From NCBI GenBank assembly GCA_964036665.1, contig OZ038526.1, positions 1,860,001 through 1,924,000 on the forward strand: a stretch of 64,000 nucleotides of DNA. The letters are read 5' to 3'. Under the pieces are notes generated by a model that did not search any database, was not told the origin of the DNA, and saw only the letters and a list, made by a program, of their open reading frames with translations. The position numbers and the translations under genes were made by a program. Positions within the stretch are counted from its first letter, which is position 1; every line of letters starts with the position of its first letter. Below, piece by piece: positions 38,690 through 49,925 of the stretch. The stretch is from Gordius sp. MW1. Its lineage: Eukaryota > Nematomorpha > Gordioida > Gordea > Gordiidae.

Positions 38690-39700
38690 TAATAGTAGTT
38701 CATTACGCTTTTTACTCGATGTTGCAAGCAAATTTATAATATCATCCGGGGGAATAACATTTATAAAGTCATGTTCTAGGTTCAATAAAGCTAAGGAAGA
38801 TAACGTATCTTGTCCAATTGTGGAACGAAGATGTTTTAATGCATTTTAGCAATGAGAACGATCCTTCGCATGTATATAAAGTTATTGGGATATTTAAAAT
38901 TATTTTAATCAAAATGATAAAATTTGGAAACACTATTGAGGGCAAAATTTTAATAAGTGAAAAAATATCATTGCATTTTATTTTATTCGAATAAAGAATT
39001 ACATTACATAATTTTTTGCCATTATTATTTCGGCATCTTGCGGTTTTAATTCATAATGGTTAATTACTTCCGATAAAAGAGATTTATCGCAAAAAAGGCA
39101 TAACCTTCCATGGGCGTAGCCAGGGGGGGGCAGGGAAGGGCGGCTTCCCCCCTCTAAATCCAAAATTTTGTTAAAATTTATTAAAATTATGGCTGAATTT
39201 TGAAAAAATAATCATTTTGCCCCTCCCTAAATCATTATTGCCCCCCTCTAATTCAAATGCTGGCTACGCCCATGAAATCTTCTAAGGACCTAAATAGATT
39301 ACAATAAATTTCCGAAAATCTTATGTTTAATTCTGCTATTATTTTATCGATGACAGGATAATATTAATCAATTTTGAAAATTAATGAATTAATATAGTCA
39401 AAAGAGTAAAAAGGTCATAATTTTGGGTTTTTAATATGTTTAGAAGGTAGTAAATCAAAAATTGAAGCTAAATCTTTCGCCTTATTATAAAGAATTTGAT
39501 AGTGATCCTCATCTCTAATATCATTAAAAGTTAATATTAGGCTGTTAACCGTTGAAATTGCATTTTTAAACAAATATTTGGGCATTATACTATAATTAAA
39601 AGTTATATCCAAAAACAAATAATTATAATCTTCATATTTTTTCTTAATCAAGATAAAATAAAAAATGGCTTTCGTGGCCCATGATTTTTCCCTTGGGGGG
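38690..39700 (-). pseudogene. hAT transposase, C-terminal part, inverted
   Basis: Reading on the minus strand from the right terminus: STVNSLILTFNDIRDEDHYQ, then LASIFDLLPSKH, then (after a stop and before the MITE) YYPVIDKIIAELNIRFSE. Beyond the MITE come CEGSFSLLK and, in a second frame, ALKHLRSTIGQDTLSSLALL, the classic hAT dimerisation segment. The fragment is broken by frameshifts and stops and by the MITE at 39109. It points against the N-terminal part, so the 3' half of the transposase is inverted inside its own element. Confidence 0.75.
39109..39274. mobile_element. hAT-type MITE nested in hAT transposase
   Basis: Ends CATGGGCGTAGCCAGG and GCTGGCTACGCCCATG. The flanks TAACCTTC and AAATCTTC match at 6 of 8. 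It interrupts the inverted transposase fragment and so is younger than the host element. Confidence 0.85.
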
Positions 39701-39841
39701 GGGGCCATGGGGCCCGGTTTTTGCTCCTAGCTACGACACTGATCTTAACATAGAGTTTCAGGTCAGGATCCTAAGTAATGTAAACTTTTATCAATAACAC
39801 TGATTGACACATAATGGATTGTAAAATAAACCATAGAGTTT

Positions 39842-40650
39842 GAAGATTCTTTTAGGGTTTCATACGGTGAACACAAACATATTTTTAATTTGTTCCCCTA
39901 TTCATCAAGTAAGTTTTTAAAATATTTGATGCAAAAGTTGCTAAAAACAGCAATTTTGGCGTTTTTCAAATCGTTTACTTGCAAATTAAGGGCAAAATTT
40001 TAGTTTAATAAAATTGATTTATATATAAGGGGGAGAGGAATCATTAATTTTTTTTACCCTAGCTCTATTAATTGATGTATATTCGAAATTAACTTATCTC
40101 TATCATTTTACATTAACAAATTGCCGCAGACTTAAGGTCGCCCTCCCTTCCCTTTAACACTAGGAATTAAGTGCGTTTTGTTGTTTATCTGCTGCTATTA
40201 GAGACCTCCAAGTCCCGGCCCAGCTCATGGACGGGCCTAAAAGCCCGGCCCGTGGGCCCATGGACGGGCTTCTGCTTTAAAATAAAACAACGGGCTTGGC
40301 CTGGACAGGCCGTAATATAACCTACCGGGCTCGGGTCGGGCCTAGATATACGGTAGGCCCACTAAAAGTTCTTTTCATAATTAGTTAGATTATTATTTGT
40401 GTTTTATAAAGTATAAACTAAGGTTTGATTTATTTTAAATTCAAAGATTTGATGGATTCCTCTCCCCTTTATATATAAATCAAATTTATTAAAATAAAAT
40501 TTTACCGATTAATTTGCAAGTTATTGACGTTTGAAAACGCCAAAATCGCTGTTTTTAGCAATTTGACAGCCAATATATTAAAAATTTGACGTATAGAAAA
40601 TAAATTAAAAATATATTCATGTTCATCGCAAAAGACTCTACCAAAATCTA
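39842..40650. repeat. Foldback repeat with GC-rich loop
   Basis: Arms of about 200 bp at 39842-40044 and 40453-40650 are imperfect reverse complements. Landmarks are GCTAAAAACAGC near 39940, its partner near 40550, and ATATATAAGGGGGAGAGGAA with its partner at 40456. The loop carries GGCCCGGGC-type repeats at about 40215-40365. No reading frame was recognised. Confidence 0.65.
40215..40365. repeat. GGGCC-rich repeat cluster
   Basis: Repeated GACGGGC, GCCCGGCCC and GGGCTCGGGTCGGGC motifs resemble the subterminal repeats at 17680-17860 and 41330-41440. This may be the remnant of a third element of that family; its ends were not found. Confidence 0.45.
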
Positions 40651-41289
40651 CAAACAGTTTGCCGGTTTCTCTTTTAAAATCATGTAATTATTCAAAAATA
40701 AATATCAACTTCTAATGGTGCGTAAAACCATAATGATCTCGCTCATCTAGCATAAAATTTATTATGCTATTGTGCATACTTGGATCAATTTATAGAAGGA
40801 GTCGATCCTAAAAAAATTAAGAATTCCAGAGTTGTGTCGAAACTTTTATTTGTTTGAAAGATCTCAGAAACGATTGCATAATATAGAAAAAAATATTTGA
40901 CTCGATATATATTTTTTAATATATAATGATTACATGTGATAAGTTCAAAGGAACCATCAATTAATATGGCTACCCTGTTGTTCCTGCTTCATCCACGAGT
41001 TGAGTACTGGAACGGTAAGACCTAATGAATATCACATTTGAATCTGGAGCCAGTAAATTGAACTGAAAAATATAGGGTGCTAGTCAGATGATTTTAGAGT
41101 CCGTAGGTAATAAATAAGTACAGATTTGTATAAGATTACGAAGTTTGAAGAACATGAGTTTTTAATATTTATACTTTTGCCCTTTTTCTAGGAAAAACGT
41201 GTAAACTTAATATTCCTAAAAAAGAATTTTTCTTGAATGTTTACTTAAAAAAATGCCAAAAATTGTTACATGTATTAAAGATATATGAA
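40651..41289. other. Intergenic
   Basis: AT-rich, no feature recognised. Confidence 0.3.
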
Positions 41290-41707
41290 CAGAGGTCAGA
41301 TTTGTTAGAATTTTTATGCCCGAACCCGGCCCCGACCGATTTTATAATTAATCTGCCCGTCCGAGCCCGCCCGAACCCTTCTATGAGTCCGCCCGGCAAT
41401 GCCCGAATTATCCCAGCTGCCCGAACTGCCCGGCCCGAAATAATGTGTTTTAAAATTTTTAGCACTAATATCGTTATATTTTTTTAAAATTTTATCTTAA
41501 TTCTTGATTTTTTTTTTAAAATGAGAACTAGGATTAACAAACCTTATGAGATCAATTAATAAAGTGGCAAAATATACACAAAAATAATATAATACAATAT
41601 TTTAAAAAGAAAACTAAGCCCGAATTGCCCGAATCTTGTTATGGTCCACCCGAAAGTTAAAATTTACGACGAGCAGCGGGGGGGGGGCCGGGCAAATCTG
41701 ATCTCTG
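41290..41707. mobile_element. hAT-like element with CCCGGCC subterminal repeats
   Basis: A 418-bp relative of 17657-18953. The left end CAGAGGTCAGATTTG pairs with the reverse complement of the right end, CAGAGATCAGATTTG. The flanks ATATGAAC and ATATAAAC fit an 8-bp duplication (7 of 8) if one base is shared with the left terminus. A poly-G run adjoins the right end. Non-autonomous. Confidence 0.65.
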
Positions 41708-42528
41708 ATATAAACCACAAACATATAAATTGTTTTCTAAATTCTGAAATGTCTTTCAGGTATGTATATGATACAGGTCGCGATCTATAATGCCATATGC
41801 AAAACACCAACAATTCTGACGAGAATCTATACTAAACTCTTACACTGAACCTATCTTTAGGAAGGGAAATGCAAACGCGAGCTTAACTTAGATATAGCTT
41901 TACAGCATTAATTATCTCATTATTAAAGCCAACTGTATTAGGATTTGAAAATATAGTCTATTCTCATAACTCGTTATGTGATTCTAAGTGGTCTCGAAAG
42001 TAGCTACGATGTTTACCTAATCACCACACCACTCCCAATATTATTGACTGATTGTTGATATCATTTGAAGTAAGGTATTCACCATTTTATTATTTTTTTT
42101 TATTACCATACATTTATTATTTGCATAGTATTGCCTAAGCAATTCTTCAGCAATTTTTGGCATTCCCATATAGATCAAAACAATAACTTTACTCATTGCC
42201 TCCTAATGCAAGCTGCGATAACCAAACCAATAAGCCCGCTGCTAGAATCACCAGCAACTTAAAAATTCGAACCCGGCAGACTTATTTTTAAACTCTCAAA
42301 GCCTTGAATGTAAACCATTTATAACTCGAAGTGTTTAAAGAATTATTGGCCAAAGAAATTTGATAAATATTTGTAGATGTAGCTTTTAAAAACTTTGCTC
42401 TCGAACTGTGTGCCTTACTTTACTAATTTTTTTTAGATCGCAAACGAATGTATCCATGAGTCAAGATTTCGCGCAGTTTTTAAAATTCATATTCAACAGC
42501 TGATCATCATAACAAAACTTTTAAAATC
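41708..42528. other. Upstream region of POLE2
   Basis: AT-rich, with no exon or element recognised. It presumably contains the POLE2 promoter. Confidence 0.3.
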
Positions 42529-45500
42529 ATGTTAATTGAGAAAAGAATAAAATCATTCTTTGAATCAAGTGGTCTAAAGGTGAAGAGGTAATTAATTTGT
42601 TATAAATTTGTGCAATTTCTAAAGCGAAGCTTCAAATAAGATTATAAAGCACTGTGAATTACATAGATATAATGAAGATGATATAGAGGAGTTCTTAACT
42701 AATTTTTTAGATTCAGTTTTATCAGATGGTAATATCTGATTCTTTTTATAAATAACATATTTTAGAAACTCACCAGATTTCCATCATAGATTTGGAAAGT
42801 GTTGACAAAGCTTTAAAAGTAGTCGAGATGAAAAGCAAGTACTTGACTTTTTGTTAAATATCTAATTTTAAAGTGAGCCCTTATTTACAGTTTATGATGT
42901 CTTTACTGACATACCTAGTTTAATTTATGATTCACAATCAAACAAATTAAGGAAGTATGAATAGATAGATTGTTATTTATTAATTAATTTTTCTAGAATT
43001 GTAAAAAAAGATAAAATAGAATCTCCTATGGCTAATCCGGAAGCAAAATCTCAAATGTTTACTATGAGATACAAAATAATGTATTACAGACTCTCAAATA
43101 GCAAACTTTTTTCCTTTAAAGGCACAACTCTTGTTTATAAAAATAGTGATCAGACCCAATATAAATTCCAAGTATCTTCAATTTAGTGTCTCGATAATTT
43201 TTTTAGATATATTTTAATATAATTAAATTGCAACATGTATTACAATAGCATTGTTAATATAGGATAAATAAATAATTAAATTTCTTTTAATTTTTTAAGC
43301 TTTATTTCTGTATTATTAACTATATATTTTTATTCTATGATAGATTATGCCCATTATGTATCTAACTGGACAATTAAACCCCCAGGAACATATCATTTGT
43401 CTTGGTATGCTGACTTTTTCCTCAAAAAATGAGTTGTGCCTTGAAGATGATTCAGGAATCATCAAATTAGATGTCAGCGAAACTATATCCTTTTTATTTA
43501 TAAATTTTTAATAAATGCTCTAAAAATATTTAAATGCATATTAATGATATAATATTCTATTTAAGACCAGTTTTTGCAATATTTTTCATAAGCAACATTT
43601 TACCTTATTTAACTTAATTTTAACAACACTTTTGGCAAGATGGAATTTTCACAGAAGGTTGTTTTGTTCTGGCAGAGGGCAGTATCCAAAACAATGTGTT
43701 TCATGCTTTAGCCATAGGCTTCCCACCAATTGAATCCCATGAAGAATCAATGTAAAATATGAATTAATCAATTTTTGAATTAAAAACTAATAAATATTTT
43801 AAAACAAAAAAATGCTTAGTCTTTTTAAGATGAAGTCTTAATCATTTCTTAATACTGAATAAATAGCTCAAGTTCTATTCAAATTGGGTTTGTGTGACAT
43901 TGATTTAGATAAACCACACAAAAACATTTAACAATTTTATATTGATGCATCACATTAACAAAACTAAGATCAATTTCTTTTGGTCAGGACTCATTTAGGT
44001 GATGCAAACTTTTTTGCAGCCATCCCACTTCAAAATCCCAGGATGACATTGGGGACCCAGGGGATGTCGCGTTTGGACATTGAAGCCCGGGTGTCACGGA
44101 CCAACGATTTTTACGTCATCCTCAGCGATTTGCATTTTGACGTTGCTATTGTAACTATTTTTTGATTTTAAATCACCAAAATGTTATCTTCAGAGGTTGC
44201 ATAGCTACGTTACAGTTTGCCTTTTGAAACTATTAATACTCAATTAGTAGGAGTTTTCATGGGCGTAGCCAGGATTGGAAATAGAGGGGGTGGAATAATG
44301 TTTGAGAGAGGGGCAATAGTAATTTTTGAGAATTTAAGCCATAGTTAGATTAAATTTTTTAAAATTTTGGCTCTAGAGGGGGACAGCCGCTCCTCCCTGT
44401 CACCCCCTGGCTACGCCCATGGGAGCTTTTATACTCATAAATTTGGTTAATTTATATTAATTAGCGTTTCAAAATTTTATACCAACAACTACGATTATTG
44501 TGGGAAAATTGCGTGCGTCAACATTCTTTTCCGTGAAACAATTTGTTAATTACAAAAAAAATTATTACATCTTATTAAGGTACAAGAAAAATTTGACATA
44601 TTACTCCAGGGATACGAAAACAATCCACCCGTCTGTTTCATAATATGCGGTTGTTTTGTAGCTCCCATGCCATTCACTCCTGGTCCAGGAAGGCCCAATC
44701 CTAAGCAAACCTTTTTAAGTACGGCTTGAACACGTCTATACACTACGCATGGGCGTAGCTAAGGATGGGGCATAAAGGGGCGGCTGCCCCCCTTTAAATC
44801 CAAAAATTTTGAAAAATCGTCATTTCGCCCCTCCATAAATTATTGCTCCCCCCTTCTAATTCCGAAGCTACGCCCATGACACTACGAAATGTAATAATGT
44901 TAATCTCTTAAAAATTCTTGTTTCCTCTTATAGCATCTTGTTGGATTTTGTTTTTTTTATTTCTAATTTTAGTCGTTCTGAATGATATCGATGAATTTTT
45001 CGATTTTTTACTTCTTCAATCTTATGGTACAACGTAGCTCACCTCATGAATTTGGCGCTAGCCATCAAAAAGTACCCAAATTTGGTGAAAAAGTCGAAAT
45101 TCGTTTTTGTGCCTCATATACAGGACGACATTGGCTTGCAAGATATATTACCCAGGTTAGTTTAAAATCTCTCCTGTCACCTGAACCAGGCACAACTAAA
45201 AATAGACAAGTTACATTGCGACAACCACCCTCACAACCTTTGGCCCCCAAGCCTTACAAATTATTTAAAAAAAAGGGAAACAAATTTCTTTACTACTCCA
45301 TGATAATCGCAAATCGTTTTTTATAAGACAGAAAATTGAATATAATTCAATAGCATTTATTGGAACGTTTTCCAAATATTTATAATTCTTAACTTTTTTT
45401 ATTTGTTTCTTCCATCTTCACAAAATATTTGTTTTTTAAAATAATAAAGGATTAATAAATTAAACTATCTTATTATCTTTAATTCATTTAATGTTTTATA

Positions 45501-48416
45501 AGATTGTTGCACCTTTGTCCTAGCCCTTAAAGTGCGAGATTTTTTTATAGTGAAAATAATTTAGGCCACTCCAAAATTTGCACCAAACTCTATAGGGTAA
45601 TTCACTAAATTGTTCTTCATGTATTAATCTCATTTGTCAGGCCTTCCCTACCACCCTGTTTGGTCAAAGAATTTTTCAAAGATGACACGACACCAAACCC
45701 CTTCCTGCCCAAGGCAAACCAAATTAACACCTTAGCCGAAACCTTTTACTTCGGCACCAACCCGAGCCGCATCCAAGAGAAAGACCATCAAATCGTGGTC
45801 TATCGCCAAGACATCGCTCCCAAGATGTTTCGAAACAATATCTATGCCCCGTCATGCCAACCCGGCACCGATCAAAAAGACCTCTCTTACCACGTATTAT
45901 TATTATTATATAAATAACCATTTTAACTGCTTTCTCTCGCCATGTTAATTTAAACGTGTCTTTAGAATAGGCTTAAACAGGGCTGCGTGCCCGACTTGGC
46001 TGACACTAAAGTTAGGAATTAGGATACAAAAAATATTTACAATATCTTCACAATAACCAAAAACTAATCATGTAAAACATACCTTGATTTCCTTATTGCG
46101 TGCGAATCGAGCTGGGAATAATTACTAAATGATTTCCCCCCCTTCACAATCAAAAGTTTGTAAAGCAATTAATGAATTTTTTCATGTCCAATCGTTCCGA
46201 AAATGACAGTTTTCAAACAAGCATCTCATATTTGTATATTATTTGGTAGGTCTCATATATTGGACTAATTTCTGAAAATCTTAGCCCTTTTAAACCGATA
46301 CATTTTGGGTTATGGATGTTCAAAGAGGCAAGCTTGGGGGCGTTTTACTGATTTTACTTTTCTCGTCATATTTTGAAAAGTATAGGCGCTATTTTCATAC
46401 ATTTTAGTGTATTTTGATCCTAGAAAATCTCTAATGCAATAAACGAGAAACCCTAATTTGGTTGGTTAATTTTTTGTGCTGAAATTTGTAAAGAATGGGA
46501 AACACGTATAAGTGTGAACTCTTTCATAACTTATCAAAAATTTGGCATGAGCTACTAGATGGTTTAAGAAATTAAAAGAAACAAGTATTTTGTTGTTAGG
46601 CACGGTATTTAAGGCTTTAAATCAACCCCTGACAAAATGACAGATTTATTTATGTTGTTGGTTCTGAAGTCCTTTTCTGCAATGTATGAATGAATGAGCG
46701 AGCCCATTCACGCACGTGGACGGAGAAAAAAGATAGGGTTTTGCAGCCAACATTTTTAAAAGTTCTCTTTATCAAAATCTTGACGTTTTCATTCCTTAAT
46801 CAAGGTATCTAGAGCGGCAGTTTTCAAAATTGGATGAGCAACCCAATTAAATACTATAAGTGTTTGAATGTCCTATTTCATTGAAGTTTAGATGCAATCC
46901 TATATTCTTAATGATTATAATATTTAAAAAAAAATTATATAAGAAGTTAGCATTAACTTTATTCAACAAGAACTATAAATTAGCTTAGTTAAAATATATT
47001 TGAGGTTGTTTGTTTGCACCAAACATAAATGCTTTTAATTTTGAAAAAAATTGAGTTGCATAATAGTATAACCTTGCAAATAAAATATATCTCTGAATTA
47101 TTAAATAAAATAGAGCATCTCGGCTTGTTGTGATAATTTTATGACATTTTGTAGGTAGATATTTGTAATAATATGATATTTTTAACATTAGGCCAAATCG
47201 TAGAGCCTTAAAAATAAAATTTAACTTGCCATCACCCCCATAATATTTTTATCGGCCACTGTAGGAATCACTGATTTCATAGATTCGATTTCCAAAAGGT
47301 TGTGAACTCTTTATACATGATTCTGCTTCTTGCTAAATTAATTTAATGTTACCACCATTCATTTTTTAACAAGCCTACACGGTCTAAAAAATGTTCTAAG
47401 TTATGTTTTAGTTTGACGATCGTTCAATTACTTAAAAATTTTAAATAAGAGTTATCATACACGATTTAAATTTTTAGATGTAATTGAATAACTGTTTGGC
47501 CTCTTAGAGAAACCTGGTTGTAATGTAATAACCAACATATTCTTGGGCGTAGGCAAGGGGCAGGAAAAGGCGCCTCCTTTAAACCCAGAAATCCTTTAAA
47601 ATTTATTAATATTATGGCTAAAATTATAATTTTGTCTCTCCCTAAATCATTATGGCTACCTCTAATTCCAAACCTGGCTACGCCCATGAACATATTAGCT
47701 GTTTGCTATTTAATACCATGGTTTATGAACCAATATATAAGCTTCAATCAAAGAGAGTATAGTTAATATGTGTATCTAAAGGTTACAATCAAATTTGTAT
47801 GGGTATTTTAATTGTAATAAAAGCTCTGCCAATAGCATGGTCTAAGATTTATTACAGGTTGTGATTGGCAGATAAAATCTGGATAATTTTTACACAATTC
47901 CCGTGGGCGTACGGGATGCCCCCCTCTAAATCCAAAAATTCTTCAAAATTTAATATAATTATATCATTTTGCTCCAAATGAGATGAAAATAAAATTGTCA
48001 TGTCCATCTTAATAACTCTAAACTACCTTGTCACTAATATACATTGCTGCTTCGTCTCTCAACAGCTGTGTCACACCCTGCTGTCGCAATGTCACCTCTC
48101 GCCACTGCCCCTCCTGGTATGCCCGAGGTATTGGGAATACGACAACGCCCTCTTGCTCTATCCCTTACCCGATTTGGTGATTTGTGCCGATAAGTATGTC
48201 CCATACCACCACACCATCAAAGGATGCACCATCTTAAATCCTGTGAGCTTTTATATATGTTTTATCAAATTTACCCTGATATGGCTCAGATTTTTTGTCA
48301 TGCCAAAAAACTATTTAATTTCGTATTTGCTGTAGGGATCCTTTTCACGGGGCAACTATACATTTAAGGTTTACTACCCGAGCACCAGAAGTGTAGAAGA
48401 CAGTGCCATACCCTGA
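42529..48416 (+). CDS. POLE2: DNA polymerase epsilon subunit 2 (B subunit)
   Basis: Non-catalytic B subunit of replicative polymerase epsilon (nuclear; leading-strand synthesis and initiation). Exons: 42529-42587, 42625-42728, 42766-42852, 42891-42954, 42997-43171, 43344-43484, 43630-43751, 43988-44150, 44580-44718, 45038-45155, 45641-45893, 48066-48242, 48336-48416. They keep one frame and give about 560 residues (human about 527). Landmarks in order: MFTMRYKIMYYRL, HIICLGMLTFSS, OB-fold LCLEDDSGIIKLDVSET, IFTEGCFVLAEG, IGFPPIE, FYVILSDLHFD, PPVCFIICG, the phosphoesterase-like KSKFVFVPHIQDDIGLQDIL, LSQCHLSPLPLLVCPRYWEY, PDLVICADKY, and the tail NPGSF...YTFKVYYPSTRSVEDS. All match POLE2 in order and nearly in spacing. 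Intron 6 (43485-43629) is AT-AC. Introns 1-4 are 37-42 nt. Introns 8, 9 and 11 carry MITEs. Exon 11 is longer than in human. Confidence 0.93.
43485..43629 (+). other. AT-AC (U12-type) intron of POLE2
   Basis: The donor reads ATATCCTTTT directly after the codon for Thr, an exact match to the U12 AT-AC donor consensus (ATATCCTT). The intron ends in AACAC, and TTATTTAAC lies about 17 nt upstream of the end, resembling the U12 branch site TTCCTTAAC. No GT-AG choice gives a continuous frame here. With AT-AC the join DVSET|FWQDGIFTEGCF aligns residue for residue with the remembered human POLE2 segment. Confidence 0.85.
44258..44421. mobile_element. hAT-type MITE in POLE2 intron 8
   Basis: Ends CATGGGCGTAGCCAGG and CCTGGCTACGCCCATG. 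The flanks GGAGTTTT and GGAGCTTT match at 7 of 8. Confidence 0.85.
44748..44878. mobile_element. hAT-type MITE in POLE2 intron 9, perfect target duplication
   Basis: Ends CATGGGCGTAGCTAAGG and GAAGCTACGCCCATG. ACACTACG flanks both sides exactly. It is slightly shortened at the right end. Confidence 0.88.
47542..47688. mobile_element. hAT-type MITE in POLE2 intron 11, perfect target duplication
   Basis: Ends CTTGGGCGTAGGCAAGG and CCTGGCTACGCCCATG. AACATATT flanks both sides exactly. Confidence 0.88.
47901..47980. mobile_element. Truncated hAT-type MITE in POLE2 intron 11
   Basis: CCCGTGGGCGTACGGGATGC, then CCCCCCTCTAAATCCAAAAA, is the left half of a family member, with an internal deletion after the terminus. 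The right terminus is missing. Confidence 0.6.
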
Positions 48417-48959
48417 AAAGCAATTGTATTATGCTAAACTTTCCGAGCGGAGTTACTATTAATTGATAATGTGAATAAAATAATTTCCTATAGTTGTTGT
48501 TTATTAGTTTAGGGGTTTAATTCTTAAATTTTTACAAAAACCTATTTTGATCAAGTTACTATTTTTATGTCAAAGCATGTCAATTAAGGCATGATTAATA
48601 CACCCCAACTTATTTTGTTGTAACAGACCAGCAAACTAAGAATGTTTAAAGGTATAAATTATATATACTTGAACCATTAATTCAGCAAATATTGAGGAAT
48701 TTGCAAAATAATACTTAAATCATCATCAAGTGGGTGTACTTATAAACTTTATCATAACTAATTTAAAAAGAGAATGTTGTATGATAAGTAGAGGCCAATA
48801 AATATATTCCAAAAATATGGCATTAGTAATTTTTATATTAGAGATACAAAAAAATTAACTAAATAAAAGCCTAATCATCCACAATAAAGTTTTTATAATA
48901 TGTTGAATAAATTGATTTTAACATAACACCGACTATAAGAATTATTTAATTTTATTTGA
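48417..48959. other. Convergent intergenic spacer POLE2/BOLA1
   Basis: 543 bp separate the two stop codons. AATAAA at about 48476 is a plausible POLE2 polyadenylation signal on the plus strand. Nothing else was recognised. Confidence 0.5.
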
Positions 48960-49540
48960 TTATTCTTTTATAAGTTCATCTTTTGTCAATTTCTTAGATG
49001 CATCAGAGTCTTTTAACATACCTCCTAAACAAGGAGGAGACTTAAAAGACATTTTTGAATTGTTGTTCCATTGATCTGGAGTTTTAGCTTCAATTGACAA
49101 GGCATGTATTTTAATTTTTAACTCCTCCCCCAGTATTTCATATATAAACCTATGCCGCTTTAATTAAAAATTGAAGAGATTTATTTTGATAATAGTAAAT
49201 TTGAACACTCTAAAATTAGTCCAATATTTTTTTAATATTTACTTTAATTAAGGGCATATCATTAAACTTCTCACTAACAACTACAATTTTGTAATGTGTG
49301 TTCGAGCCTTAAAATATAGCTAACATTTTTATTGTTACCTGCTGGGACATTATGCATATTACTCTCATTGATCACCTCCAAAAATACTGGGTTCAATCTC
49401 TCAGCTAGCTTTTGATATAAAACCTCTTTAAATGGGAGCTTTGTCAAAAGCATAAAAGCTGTGTTGACGAGTTGGTGAATTGGTGTCAACGAACAAATAG
49501 TCAAATAACAAATATGATCATGAAATGCATGAAGATACAT
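48960..49540 (-). CDS. BOLA1: BolA-like protein 1
   Basis: BolA-family protein. BOLA1 is known as a mitochondrial partner of monothiol glutaredoxin GLRX5 in iron-sulfur/redox biology. Minus-strand exons 49540-49339, 49307-49243 and 49157-48960 are in phase and give about 154 residues. Exon 1 ends in YQKLAERLNPVFLEVINES and NMHNVPAG. Exon 2 reads SNTHYKIVVVSEKFNDMPLI. Exon 3 reads RHRFIYEILGEELKIKIHAL, then SIEAKTP and SPPCLGG. The NESxxHxVPxGS.THxK.vvVS...F and RHR.iy..L blocks are the BolA fold core, and TP..W...S...SPPCLGG is typical of BOLA1. The family's glutaredoxin-linked His is in RHR. The first 25 or so residues are hydrophobic/basic and may be a mitochondrial signal; an internal Met is an alternative start. 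Intron 1 is only 31 nt. Confidence 0.9.
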
Positions 49541-49925
49541 ATTAAAATCAATAATAAATAAGTATGTATTTTAAAACTAAACTATATAATTTCAAGTTAT
49601 GGTATAATTTATGCACATTTTATAACTTTGATGTAATAATATAATTAATAAAGTAGATTATAATGGCAGATCATTAATGATATAGATGAAGTATGTTAAC
49701 CAATTAAGTTACAGATTTATGTACGATTCTATAATACAATATAATAGATATAATATAATAGAAATTTAAATTATATTATATTTATGGTATTATATAGAAT
49801 TATATTATTATATAATCGCCTACGTACTAGATTCTCAAAAGAGGAGTTTTAAGATAAAGTAGGTTGTAAAGGCAAATCTTGCACGACCTAATTAATATTG
49901 ATACATCTTGTGTTCGCAAAATCTC
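49541..49925. other. Upstream region of BOLA1, AT-rich
   Basis: Near-pure A/T stretch with TATAAT-type low-complexity repeats at 49735-49815. Nothing else seen. Confidence 0.35.

Larger units (their letters stand above)
37523..39741. mobile_element. hAT transposon with 8-bp target duplication
   Basis: A 2219-bp element. The left end CAGTGGCGTAGCTAGCC and the reverse complement of the right end, CAGTGTCGTAGCTAGGA, are hAT-type termini. Both flanks read ATCTTAAC (37515-37522 and 39742-39749). The interior carries a transposase in two parts on opposite strands (see separate entries) and a younger MITE at 39109-39274. The termini resemble those of the short MITE family, so this lineage is a plausible relative of the enzyme that moved them. 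Confidence 0.85.

Noticed and set aside
44982-45326. 115-codon forward frame in POLE2
   Set aside because: It overlaps exon 10 in a wrong frame; the frame giving KSKFVFVPHIQDD matches POLE2.
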